Origin: UBA9676 sp963741615
GTDB taxonomy: Bacteria; Actinomycetota; Actinomycetes; Streptosporangiales; Streptosporangiaceae
Assembly: GCA_963741615.1 (NCBI GenBank)
Contig: CAVUIU010000029.1
Location: forward strand, 310,001-374,000
Length of the DNA: 64,000 bases
Reading direction: 5' to 3'
The position numbers and the translations under genes were made by a program. The notes under the pieces are model-generated. The model had not been told where the DNA came from. It was given only the letters and a program-made list of their open reading frames with translations, and ran no database searches. Positions 9,486-16,616 of the stretch are shown here, piece after piece (position 1 is the stretch's first letter; every line of letters begins with the position of its first letter).

Positions 9486-9824
9486 ATGGCGAACCTGCTC
9501 ATCGACGACCACGCCGTCACCGTGTCCCTGTCCGCGATCGAAAAGGCCGAGGCACTGCACGGCGACGTGGTCGTGCCGCGGACAGCCATCGTGGGTGTGC
9601 GCATGGTGCAGGACGGCATGGAAGAGATCCACGGCCTCAAGACATCCGGCACCGGCCTCTCCGGCGTGATCAAGGCGGGGACGTGGCGGGGCAACGGCGG
9701 CTCGATCTTCGCCGTTTGCCGCGGCCGCCGGCCCGCTGTCGTCCTCGACCTGACCGGCCAGCCATATGACCGGATCGTCGTCACCGTCGAGCATGCTGAC
9801 GAGGCGCTCGCCAGCCTGATGTGA
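9486..9824 (+). CDS. Small conserved-type hypothetical protein (112 aa)
   Basis: A 112-residue soluble protein starting MANLLIDDHAVTVSLSAIE. GGAGGAG-like ribosome-binding sequence GGAGGAG lies nine bases upstream of this ATG, which fixes the start well inside a much longer open frame. It is predicted to be mostly beta-strand (alternating hydrophobic pattern), with a Gly-rich turn GTWRGNGGSIFAVCRG in the middle and an acidic-hydrophobic C-terminus VVTVEHADEALASLM. It resembles small bacterial PH-like or Lsr2-unrelated hypothetical proteins, but no function can be assigned. Confidence 0.75.
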   Translation: MANLLIDDHAVTVSLSAIEKAEALHGDVVVPRTAIVGVRMVQDGMEEIHGLKTSGTGLSGVIKAGTWRGNGGSIFAVCRGRRPAVVLDLTGQPYDRIVVTVEHADEALASLM

Positions 9825-9879
9825 GAACACCGGGGTGAGCCTCATCCCACCCGGCCAGAACGGTGGGTTCGCTCGTGCG

Positions 9880-10254
9880 TCACACGAACTGGGTGAGCGA
9901 CAAGATGTTGCCGTCAGGATCGGCGAACCATGCCACTTTCTCGCCGCCCGGGGTCGTCCAGACGCCGTCTTCGTCTTGGTCCATGACGTCGTAACGCAGG
10001 AACACAACCCCGTTGGCGGCCAGGTCGCGGGCGGTAGCCGCGATGTCGGTGACCCGCCAGCCGAGAACGGTGTAGTCGGCCCGCGCGACCTCTGGGACCG
10101 CGGTCACGCGGAGGATGATGCCGTTCGCGTCGAACACGCACGCGAAGTCATTGTGACCGGCCACCCGCAAGCCCAGTGTCCGTTCGTAGAACTCGCGTGC
10201 CCGGCCCAGGTCGGTGGCCCCGGCGAAGGCGACGATATCGCACGATTCGAGCAT
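9880..10254 (-). CDS. VOC (glyoxalase/bleomycin-resistance fold) protein
   Basis: A 124-residue single VOC domain: IVAFAGATDLGRAREFYERTLGL at the N-terminus and WFADPDGNILSLTQF at the C-terminus are the family's paired beta-alpha-beta-beta-beta motifs. Metal ligands are not all obvious, so it may be an enzyme or a binding protein; the substrate is unknown. ATG at 10254 is the first in-frame start fitting the domain; longer frames upstream overlap low-complexity sequence and are ignored. Convergent with the preceding small gene (9824). Confidence 0.85.
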   Translation of the reverse strand: MLESCDIVAFAGATDLGRAREFYERTLGLRVAGHNDFACVFDANGIILRVTAVPEVARADYTVLGWRVTDIAATARDLAANGVVFLRYDVMDQDEDGVWTTPGGEKVAWFADPDGNILSLTQFV

Positions 10255-10366
10255 GGCATTCTCCCCCGCGGCGCGGACGGCCGGCGCCCGTCTGATCCTA
10301 ACGGGCGGCGCGTGACCTGAGCTGGCTCGTGGGCGGCCGGGGAAGGCCGGCCGTAGGGTTGCCGGT

Positions 10367-10777
10367 GTGGACCCGCCCAGCCCAGCCGATGACCCCGGCG
10401 GCGATGTCCGGGTGCGGCTGCGCCGGGCGCTTCGGGAAGCCCTCAGGGCGCGGGACACGGTTGCCGTGCCGGCGCTGCGTTCGGCGCTGAGCGCGATCGC
10501 CAACGCCGAAGCCGTCGGCCCTGGCCCCGAGGTTGCCGCCGGTGCCGGTAACGCGTTCTTTGCGGGCTCTGTTGCCGGTCCTGGTGCCGCCGAGGCCAGG
10601 CGGCGGTGCCTGAGCGCGGCGGAAGTCGATCAGATCCTCCGGGCGGAGGTCAGCGAGCGCGAGCTCGCAGCCCGTGAGTATGAGCGGGGCGGCCACGCTG
10701 ACCAGGCTGATCGGCTGCGCAGCGAGGCGCGCGCGCTGACGTCGGCGCTGGCGGGGGAGAACCCGCCGGGCCACTGA
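10367..10777 (+). CDS. GatB/YqeY domain protein
   Basis: A 136-residue protein beginning at GTG 10367. DVRVRLRRALREALRARDT and VAVPALRSALSAIANAEAV match the helical N-terminus of YqeY proteins, and the C-terminal part (LSAAEVDQILRAEVSEREL) matches the helical tail shared with GatB. YqeY-type proteins are small and helical, related to the tRNA-binding tail of GatB; their exact cellular role is not settled. A Gly/Ala-rich insertion lies in the middle (~55-80). Divergent from the VOC gene, 112 bases apart. Confidence 0.8.
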   Translation: MDPPSPADDPGGDVRVRLRRALREALRARDTVAVPALRSALSAIANAEAVGPGPEVAAGAGNAFFAGSVAGPGAAEARRRCLSAAEVDQILRAEVSERELAAREYERGGHADQADRLRSEARALTSALAGENPPGH

Positions 10778-10846
10778 TCTGGCCCATCTTCTCCTAGTCC
10801 GGGCCCGGGCGGAATGACTGAGCCGCCGCCCGGGTTAGCTGCCAGC

Positions 10847-11419
10847 ATGAGGATCGCGATCATCGGGACTGGGAACATCGGCGGGACGCTGGGCGGGCGC
10901 TGGCGTGCGGCCGGGCACGACGTGGTGTACGGATCTCGCGGGGCGTCAGGCGAGGGGCCAGGAGGCGCCCCGCTGATGGGAGTTGGCGAAGCTCTCGCAG
11001 ACGCCGATGTGGTCTTGCTTGCCGTACCGGGCCGGGCGGTGGCTGAGGTCGTCGGCGCCAACGGCGCGGCACTGACCGGCAAGGTCGTGATCGACGCCGC
11101 GAACCGTATCGGCGAGCCGGAGTTCCATAGCCGTGCGACGATCGCGGCGGCCGCACCTGGTGCTCGTTACGTGCGCGCGTTCAACACGCTGGGATGGGAA
11201 AACTTCGCCGACCCGCCCGCGGGCGCGGTGCTGTTCTTCGCCGCGGGACCGGCTGCGCGCCCGGCCGCCGAGGAGCTCATCACCGCTGTCGGGCTGGAGC
11301 CCGTTTTCGCGGGCGACACCGACGCGGCAGATACGGTCAACGCGTTGCTGCCGTTGTGGTTCGCGATGGTGAAACAGCGGGGCGGCAACCGCAGGCTCGC
11401 GCTGGCCATCGTGCCGTAG
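10847..11419 (+). CDS. NADPH-dependent F420 reductase-like Rossmann protein
   Basis: A ~190-residue protein that starts at once with a Rossmann dinucleotide fold, MRIAIIGTGNIGGTLG, and continues ADVVLLAVPGRAVAEV, then VVIDAANRI and VRAFNTLGWENF, the signature region of F420H2:NADP+ oxidoreductase (NPFR)/coenzyme F420-dependent NADP oxidoreductases. It would move hydride between NADPH and F420 or a similar cofactor. An in-frame ATG at 10814 would add 11 residues; the start at 10847 gives the usual Rossmann N-terminus, but neither has a strong ribosome-binding site. Together with the LLM gene it suggests an F420-using organism. Confidence 0.83.
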   Translation: MRIAIIGTGNIGGTLGGRWRAAGHDVVYGSRGASGEGPGGAPLMGVGEALADADVVLLAVPGRAVAEVVGANGAALTGKVVIDAANRIGEPEFHSRATIAAAAPGARYVRAFNTLGWENFADPPAGAVLFFAAGPAARPAAEELITAVGLEPVFAGDTDAADTVNALLPLWFAMVKQRGGNRRLALAIVP

Positions 11420-11466
11420 CAGCCGGCCGATCACGAGCCGCCTTCGTGGCCTCCGGGCCGAGGCGT

Positions 11467-11817
11467 TCAGGGCTGACGGGGCGATGGATGACGGGGCTGG
11501 TAGATGGGGAGCTCTGCGCCGTCCGGCAGGCGGATGGCTGCCAGCAGCCCCCAGCCCTGATCAGAGACCTCCCGCGCGACCTCGACTCCCTTGTCCCTCA
11601 GCCCGGCGAGGGTGGCATCGATGTCGTCACACATCAGGTAGATCTCATGGTGGCTGCCCCCGGCGTCCGGATGGACCGCCAATTCGGCGGGCGGCAGCGC
11701 GAAAATGAGCCAGCCGCCGCCTGCGTCCGCCGCCGGAAAGCCCAGGATGTCACGGAAGAACGCCCGGACCTTCTCGGCTTCCGGGGAGAACACGATCGCG
11801 TGCACGCCGCTGATCAC
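11467..11817 (-). CDS. VOC-family protein
   Basis: A 116-residue VOC-fold protein. It begins ISGVHAIVFSPEAEKVRAFF and has ILGFPAADAGGGWLIFALP, then EIYLMCDDIDATLAGLRDKG, the classic glyoxalase-superfamily layout. His in GVHAIV and Glu in HEIYLMC are possible metal ligands. Function unknown. It is convergent with the F420 reductase-like gene. Confidence 0.85.
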   Translation of the reverse strand: MISGVHAIVFSPEAEKVRAFFRDILGFPAADAGGGWLIFALPPAELAVHPDAGGSHHEIYLMCDDIDATLAGLRDKGVEVAREVSDQGWGLLAAIRLPDGAELPIYQPRHPSPRQP

Positions 11818-12071
11818 ACTGTGATCCTAACGGCAGGTCCGGCGGCTCCGGCGGGCCCGTCTCCGTGGGCGGCCGTGACATAGCACGGGTTGTGACCGCG
11901 GGAACCGGGACAAAAAGGTCATGATCATGGTCGCGAGCCGTGCCATGTCGGCGGCCGTTGCCCCCCGGCCCCTCAATCCGTGAGCTGGCAGCGGCTACCC
12001 CGCCGCGGGTGATGCGCGGCCGGGGTGGCGGGGCCGATGCTGGGGAATGGGCGAACCGAGGGAGGAATGAG

Positions 12072-12611
12072 ATGGCAATTGGGCCGGTGCAGCTCATCGT
12101 GCTGGGATTCACCCACCCCGACTTCCACGGCGAGGTGATCGCCGAGCTTGAGCGGCTGCACGCGAGCGACACGGTGCGTGTGATCGACTCCCTGGTCGTC
12201 TACAAGGACGCGGCGGGTGAACTCGAGGTCGAGCACCTGAGCAACCTGTCCCAGCAGGAAGCGATCGAACTGGGCACCAAGGTCGGTGCTCTCATCGGGC
12301 TCGGGATCGAGGGCGAGGAAGGGATGGAGGCCGGCGCGGTGGCGGGCGCCGAGCGGGCCGCCGCCGAGGGCGTCGATGTGTTCGGCGGTGAGGAGTGGGA
12401 CGTGCTGGAAGACATCCCGAACGACTCCGCGGCCGCGCTGATCCTGCTGGAGCATCACTGGGCGGTGCCGCTGCGGGACGCGATCGCGCGTGCCGGTGGG
12501 TTCCGACTCAGCGACGGTTTCATCAGCCCACTCGACCTGGTCGAGATCGGGCTGATGTCGGCCGAGGAGGCGAGGGAACTCCACGCGCTGGAAACGTCGG
12601 GCGCCGCATGA
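12072..12611 (+). CDS. DUF6325 / DUF1269-like protein
   Basis: A 179-residue acidic protein starting MAIGPVQLIVLGF. GGAGG sits six bases before the ATG. The N-terminal half (FHGEVIAELERLHASDTVRVIDSLVVYKD; two short stretches) matches actinobacterial DUF6325 proteins, with a Gly-rich central segment (LIGLGIEGEEGMEAGAVAG) and a helical C-terminus ending in an acidic EEARELHALE. Function is unknown; homologues are often near small basic or SHOCT-type proteins and membrane stress genes. The next two short reading frames lie immediately downstream, consistent with one small operon. Confidence 0.8.
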   Translation: MAIGPVQLIVLGFTHPDFHGEVIAELERLHASDTVRVIDSLVVYKDAAGELEVEHLSNLSQQEAIELGTKVGALIGLGIEGEEGMEAGAVAGAERAAAEGVDVFGGEEWDVLEDIPNDSAAALILLEHHWAVPLRDAIARAGGFRLSDGFISPLDLVEIGLMSAEEARELHALETSGAA

Positions 12612-12665
12612 GCATGACCGCGCAAACCCGCGGCACGACAAGCGATGCAGATCGGGAGGCATGAG

Positions 12666-12737
12666 ATGTTCGGATCACGCAGGGTTGCCCGGCGTACCGG
12701 CCGGCGCACGGCTCGGCGCGTCTCACGGCGGAGGTAA
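12666..12737 (+). CDS. Tiny Arg-rich protein (23 aa)
   Basis: A 23-residue frame, MFGSRRVARRTGRRTARRVS then RRR, preceded by GGGAGG at a good distance (seven bases) and located just after the DUF6325 gene. The Met-Phe start and repeated Arg-Arg-Thr/Ala pattern resemble short basic tails found in the same position beside DUF6325 genes in other actinomycetes (recollection, not checked). It may bind nucleic acid or membrane. An 18-residue frame (12608-12664), overlapping the DUF6325 stop by ATGA, links the two and may be a leader or a translated coupling peptide. Confidence 0.55.
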   Translation: MFGSRRVARRTGRRTARRVSRRR

Positions 12738-12822
12738 CCGCGCGTGCCGCCGGTCGCGTTCCCGCGGCCGGCTCGAGCTGAAGGCGACAGCACGCTGAAG
12801 GCGACAGAACGAAGGAGAGCCC

Positions 12823-12993
12823 ATGTCAGGGCTTGGCTGGATAACACTGAGCATCATCTACTTTGTCCTGCTGGTCACGGTGGCCGTCATGACCTTCCGC
12901 AAGGGCCACTGGGTGCTGGGGCTGATCGGCTTCATATTCCCGATCCTGTGGATCATCGGGGCGATCCTGCCCAGGAAGCGCGCCTACCGCTGA
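12823..12993 (+). CDS. Small two-helix membrane protein (56 aa)
   Basis: A 56-residue hydrophobic protein starting MSGLGWITLSIIYFVLLVTV, with AAGGAG ten bases upstream. Two transmembrane segments (about 5-22 and 31-49) are joined by the short basic loop TFRKGHW, and the tail PRKRAYR is positively charged, so both ends should face the cytoplasm side rich in positive charge. It resembles small actinobacterial hydrophobic/phospholipase_D-nuclease-N-like membrane proteins. It ends seven bases before a strong hairpin terminator. Confidence 0.7.
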   Translation: MSGLGWITLSIIYFVLLVTVAVMTFRKGHWVLGLIGFIFPILWIIGAILPRKRAYR

Positions 12994-12999
12994 GGAGGC

Positions 13000-13027
13000 C
13001 CGCGCCGCCGGTCACCCGGCGGCGCGG
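13000..13027. terminator. Bidirectional hairpin terminator
   Basis: A perfect 12-bp stem (CCGCGCCGCCGG / CCGGCGGCGCGG) with a 4-base loop TCAC lies between two convergent genes (the 56-aa protein and the acyl-CoA ligase). There is no T-tract, as usual in high-GC actinomycetes. Confidence 0.75.
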
Positions 13028-13038
13028 CTCCGCGGCAG

Positions 13039-14535
13039 CTACGGCTGGGGCGGTACCGTGATGGCCCGCTTGAGGACCTTCCCGGTGTCGCCATGCGGCA
13101 GTTCGGCGACTATCCACACGTGGCGCGGGTACTTGTAGGCGGCAAGCTGGCCCTTCACGTGCTGCCGCAGTTCGTCCGGGGTGGCGGACGCGCCCGGTTT
13201 GAGCGTGACGACCGCGGCGATTTCCTCGCCGAGCATCTCGTCGGGGACGCCGATGACGGCTGCTTCCGCGACGGCCGGATGCTCGTAGAGGATCTCCTCG
13301 ACCTCGCGCGGGTAGACGTTGAGCCCACCGCGGATGATCATGTCCTTCTTGCGGTCGACGATCGAGAAGTACCCCTCCTCGTCCATGCGGCCGAGGTCTC
13401 CGGTGCGGAACCAGCCCTCGGACAGCACCTCAGCGGTTTCCGCCGGGCGCCCCCAGTAACCCTTCATGACGTTGTGGCCGCGGACCGCGATCTCCCCGAC
13501 GTCGCCGGGTGGCAGCGGGATGCCCGCGTCGTCCTGGACACGCATGTCGACGCCGGAGATCGCCTGGCCGATCGTGCCCGGCTTGCGGGCCCGGTCGGGG
13601 TGGTTGAAGGACGCCACCGGCGAGGTTTCCGACAGGCCGTAACCCTCGAGGATCATGCATCCGAACTCCTTCTCGAACCCGCGCAGCAGCTCAACGGGCA
13701 TCGCCGCGCCGCCCGACACACACAGGCGCAGGCTTGCCACGTCCCCCGCGCTGCCGGCCGCGCTGTGCAGGATCGCGGCGTACATGGTCGGGACACCGGG
13801 CAGGACCGTCACCTGGTCGCGCTTGATGATCTCCAGCGCGCGCCCGGGATCGAACCGGGGGAGCAGGGTCAGGCACGAGCCCGAGGCGATGGCACACCCC
13901 ATCCCGACAACCTGGCCGAACGAGTGGAACAGCGGCAGCGCACCGAGGATCACGTCCGCTGGCCGCAGGCGCAGCAGCGTGGTGCTGGTGACCTCGATAT
14001 TGCGGATCAGGTTGTCGTGGGTCAGTTCGGCACCCTTCGGCTGCCCGGTGGTACCGGAGGTGTAGAGGATGACCGCCGTGTCGGACGGCGAACGGTCCGC
14101 GATGGCCGGGGCCGGCTCGTGGTTCCCCAGCGTGGTGGCGAGCTCCCCGGGCTCGATGATCACAAGGTCCGTTCCGGAGCGCTCGGCGCCACCGGCCGCC
14201 TCGCCGGCCACGCCGCTGGCGGCGAGTGCGAGCGCGGCGCCGGAGTCAGTGAGGTAGTAGGCCACCTCACGGGCCTTGAGCAGCGGGTTCATCGGCACCA
14301 CGATCGCCCCGGCCCGCAGGATCCCGAAATACAGCTGCGCGAACTCCGGGAAGTTCGGCAGCATCAAGCCGACCCGGTCTCCGGTCTTGATACCGCGCCC
14401 GGCCAGCCAGGAAGCGGCCCGGGCGCTCGTTTCGTCGAGATCGTGGTAGCTCAGCACCTGCTCGTCCAGGCGGACCGCGGGCCGGTCCGGGTACCTGGCG
14501 GTGGTCTCCGCGAGTTTCGTGACGAGATTCGTCAT
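13039..14535 (-). CDS. Long-chain acyl-CoA ligase (AMP-forming)
   Basis: A 498-residue ANL-superfamily ligase. Motifs in order: A3 loop YTSGTTGQPKGAELTH (~163), GYGLSETSP (~300), FRTGDLG (~383), DRKKDMIIRGGLNVYPREVE (~398) and the catalytic Lys in HGDTGKVLKRAI near the C-terminus. It activates a fatty or aryl acid to acyl-AMP and then acyl-CoA. The close family is long-chain-fatty-acid-CoA ligase (FadD-like). It is divergent from the acyl-CoA dehydrogenase and megasynthase genes across a 340-base gap, so it probably belongs to the lipid locus, either priming the synthase or handling its product. Confidence 0.92.
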   Translation of the reverse strand: MTNLVTKLAETTARYPDRPAVRLDEQVLSYHDLDETSARAASWLAGRGIKTGDRVGLMLPNFPEFAQLYFGILRAGAIVVPMNPLLKAREVAYYLTDSGAALALAASGVAGEAAGGAERSGTDLVIIEPGELATTLGNHEPAPAIADRSPSDTAVILYTSGTTGQPKGAELTHDNLIRNIEVTSTTLLRLRPADVILGALPLFHSFGQVVGMGCAIASGSCLTLLPRFDPGRALEIIKRDQVTVLPGVPTMYAAILHSAAGSAGDVASLRLCVSGGAAMPVELLRGFEKEFGCMILEGYGLSETSPVASFNHPDRARKPGTIGQAISGVDMRVQDDAGIPLPPGDVGEIAVRGHNVMKGYWGRPAETAEVLSEGWFRTGDLGRMDEEGYFSIVDRKKDMIIRGGLNVYPREVEEILYEHPAVAEAAVIGVPDEMLGEEIAAVVTLKPGASATPDELRQHVKGQLAAYKYPRHVWIVAELPHGDTGKVLKRAITVPPQP

Positions 14536-14874
14536 CGAAGACCCCTCCCTCTGTCTGGTCGCGCCCGGGACGAAAACTGGGGTGCTGGTTTCGCCGGCCG
14601 CTGATGGTTCCCCTCATCCCACCGTGGGTCGCCCACCGCGGCACGGTCAACGGGCCAATGGTCCTCTCCGGTACCGCATCCGCCCGTTCCCGGCCTGCCC
14701 GCACCTGCCGGGCCCGCTCCCGCCACTCCCCGCACATGCCGCCCAGACGTCCCGTTACGGACCCGCCAGGCGTCGATGGGCCCAGCCGGTGGGGACCTAT
14801 GCCTCTGCCGGCCGGGGCTCCCACCGGGAGAGGGTCGACGAAACAAGGAAAAGCGGTCAGGAAGTGGTGCCGTG
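14536..14874. other. Divergent intergenic region of the lipid locus
   Basis: About 340 bases between the acyl-CoA ligase (-) and the acyl-CoA dehydrogenase (+). It must hold promoters for both directions. No convincing -35/-10 pair, operator palindrome or RNA motif was recognised by eye; the last 40 bases before the dehydrogenase are the most A-rich part (AACAAGGAAAAGC). Open frames crossing it are low-complexity and lack ribosome-binding sites. Confidence 0.6.
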
Positions 14875-16611
14875 ATGACCTCTCTCGCAAGCCCCGTCGG
14901 TGCAGCGGCCGGTACTGGCCTTGACGCCGAGACACTCAAGATGACGCTGGAGGCGATCCGCGACTTCATCACGGACGCAGTTCCCGAGGAGAGACAGCTT
15001 CAGCTAGATCACGACGATGTGTGCCCAGAGGACGTTGTCCGGGGCATGTGCGGCGACGAGCTGGGCATCCAGCTGCTGTTCATTCCCGAGGAGTACGGCG
15101 GGATGAGCGGCGGAACGATCGATGTCTACCGGGTGTGCGAGCAGATGGCCCGCATCGACGTCGGCATGGCCACCAGCGTCCTCGCGACGTTCCTCGGCAG
15201 CGACCCCATATTCTTCGGCGCCACGCCCGACCAGAAGCGCCTCTGGCTCACCGAGATGGCCGAGAAGGGCACCCTGTACGCCTACGGCGCCACCGAACCG
15301 GATGCGGGCAGCGACCTCGGTGCCCTGAAGACAACCGCGACGCCCGTCATGACCGACGGCGCCGTCACCGGATACAAGCTCAACGGCCGGAAGCAGTGGA
15401 TCAGCAACGGCGGCATCGCCGACAACTACACGATCCTCGCCAACGCACCCGGTGGCCCGTCCTGGTTCGTGCTCGAACGTGGCACCGAAGGCTTCGCCCA
15501 GAACAAGCCGGAGGACAAGCATGGCATCCGGCTCTCCAACACCGCCGCGCTGTTCCTCGACAACGTGTTCGTGCCGGCCGGGAACCTCGTCGGCGGCGTC
15601 GAGGGGCAGGGCCTGATCCAGGCGCAGAAGGTGTTCGGGTACACCCGCGTCATGGTCGCTGCCTTCGGCCTCGGCGGCGGCTGGTCCGCACTCGACCGCG
15701 CCATCCAGTACTCCACCACCCGCATCCAGGGTGGCGGGCCACTATCGACCAAGCAGGGCTACACGCACAAGCTGATCGTCCCGCACGCCATCCGGCTGGA
15801 GGCTGCCCGCGCGTTCATCGAGTACACCGCCTCGCGGATCGACGCGGGAGAGGGCGAGAACGGGGCGCTCAACACCGAGGGCGCCATCGGCAAGTACCTG
15901 GCTACGGAAGCCGGGGACATGGCCGCGGACGCTGCCATTCAGGCGCACGGCGGCTATGGCTACACGCGTGAGTACATGGTCGAGAAGATCAAGCGCGACG
16001 TCCGCATCACCAGGATCTACGAAGGCACGTCCGAGATCATGGAGATGACGATCGGGCGTGACCGGTGGCAGCAGCACCTCAAGTCGTCCGGCCTCTACTA
16101 CCGCGAGATCGCGTCCGAGCTGCGCACGCTGCATGCGCGCCACCCCGATGTGGGCGCTGGCACGGCGGCACTCGCCAGCGAGGCGCTGGGCAGTGTGCTC
16201 GAAGCCTGCCGCCTCGGCAGGCTCACCCGCAACCAGCATGTGCTGTTCCGCCTTGGCGAACTGATCGCCTATGCCGAGGGCGCGGCCTGCTTCGCCGGCC
16301 GTGCCGCGGCGGCGCTCGACGGCAAGCTGCCGGAGAAGGCCGATCACCGGTTCGACGCCGCCACGCTCGCCGCGATGAGCCGGGTGTTCGCCCGCGACGC
16401 CGCGCAGAAGGTGGCCGATGAAGGCGCCCGCTGGGTGATCGGCGCCGGATCCGCCGACGGTGGCGCGGCGGCGGGCGCCACCACCTCGTTCGAAAGCAGC
16501 CTCGGGCTCGATGCGGTGCACGCCGCGCAGGCCGGGCTGATTGCCGACATGGACTGCGTTGCCGACGCGCTGTACGGGCGTGCCGGTGCGACGCCCCCGA
16601 CCCAGGACTGA
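14875..16611 (+). CDS. Acyl-CoA dehydrogenase (lipid-locus)
   Basis: A ~578-residue acyl-CoA dehydrogenase. The core is complete: FIPEEYGGMSGG (~65), YGATEPDAGSDLGALKT (~140), GYKLNGRKQWISNGG (~165, FAD/substrate contacts), AIQAHGGYGYTREYMVEK (~358) and the catalytic-base loop RITRIYEGTSEIMEM (~378). A ~180-residue C-terminal helical extension resembles the larger ACAD classes (VLCAD/FadE-like). It oxidises an acyl-CoA (or acyl-ACP) at C2-C3 with FAD. Start ATG 14875 (GTG 14872 also possible). It ends only five bases before the megasynthase, so both are translated from one message; as the synthase lacks an enoylreductase domain, this flavoprotein may set its saturation level (inference). Confidence 0.92.
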   Translation: MTSLASPVGAAAGTGLDAETLKMTLEAIRDFITDAVPEERQLQLDHDDVCPEDVVRGMCGDELGIQLLFIPEEYGGMSGGTIDVYRVCEQMARIDVGMATSVLATFLGSDPIFFGATPDQKRLWLTEMAEKGTLYAYGATEPDAGSDLGALKTTATPVMTDGAVTGYKLNGRKQWISNGGIADNYTILANAPGGPSWFVLERGTEGFAQNKPEDKHGIRLSNTAALFLDNVFVPAGNLVGGVEGQGLIQAQKVFGYTRVMVAAFGLGGGWSALDRAIQYSTTRIQGGGPLSTKQGYTHKLIVPHAIRLEAARAFIEYTASRIDAGEGENGALNTEGAIGKYLATEAGDMAADAAIQAHGGYGYTREYMVEKIKRDVRITRIYEGTSEIMEMTIGRDRWQQHLKSSGLYYREIASELRTLHARHPDVGAGTAALASEALGSVLEACRLGRLTRNQHVLFRLGELIAYAEGAACFAGRAAAALDGKLPEKADHRFDAATLAAMSRVFARDAAQKVADEGARWVIGAGSADGGAAAGATTSFESSLGLDAVHAAQAGLIADMDCVADALYGRAGATPPTQD

Positions 16612-16616
16612 GTGTC

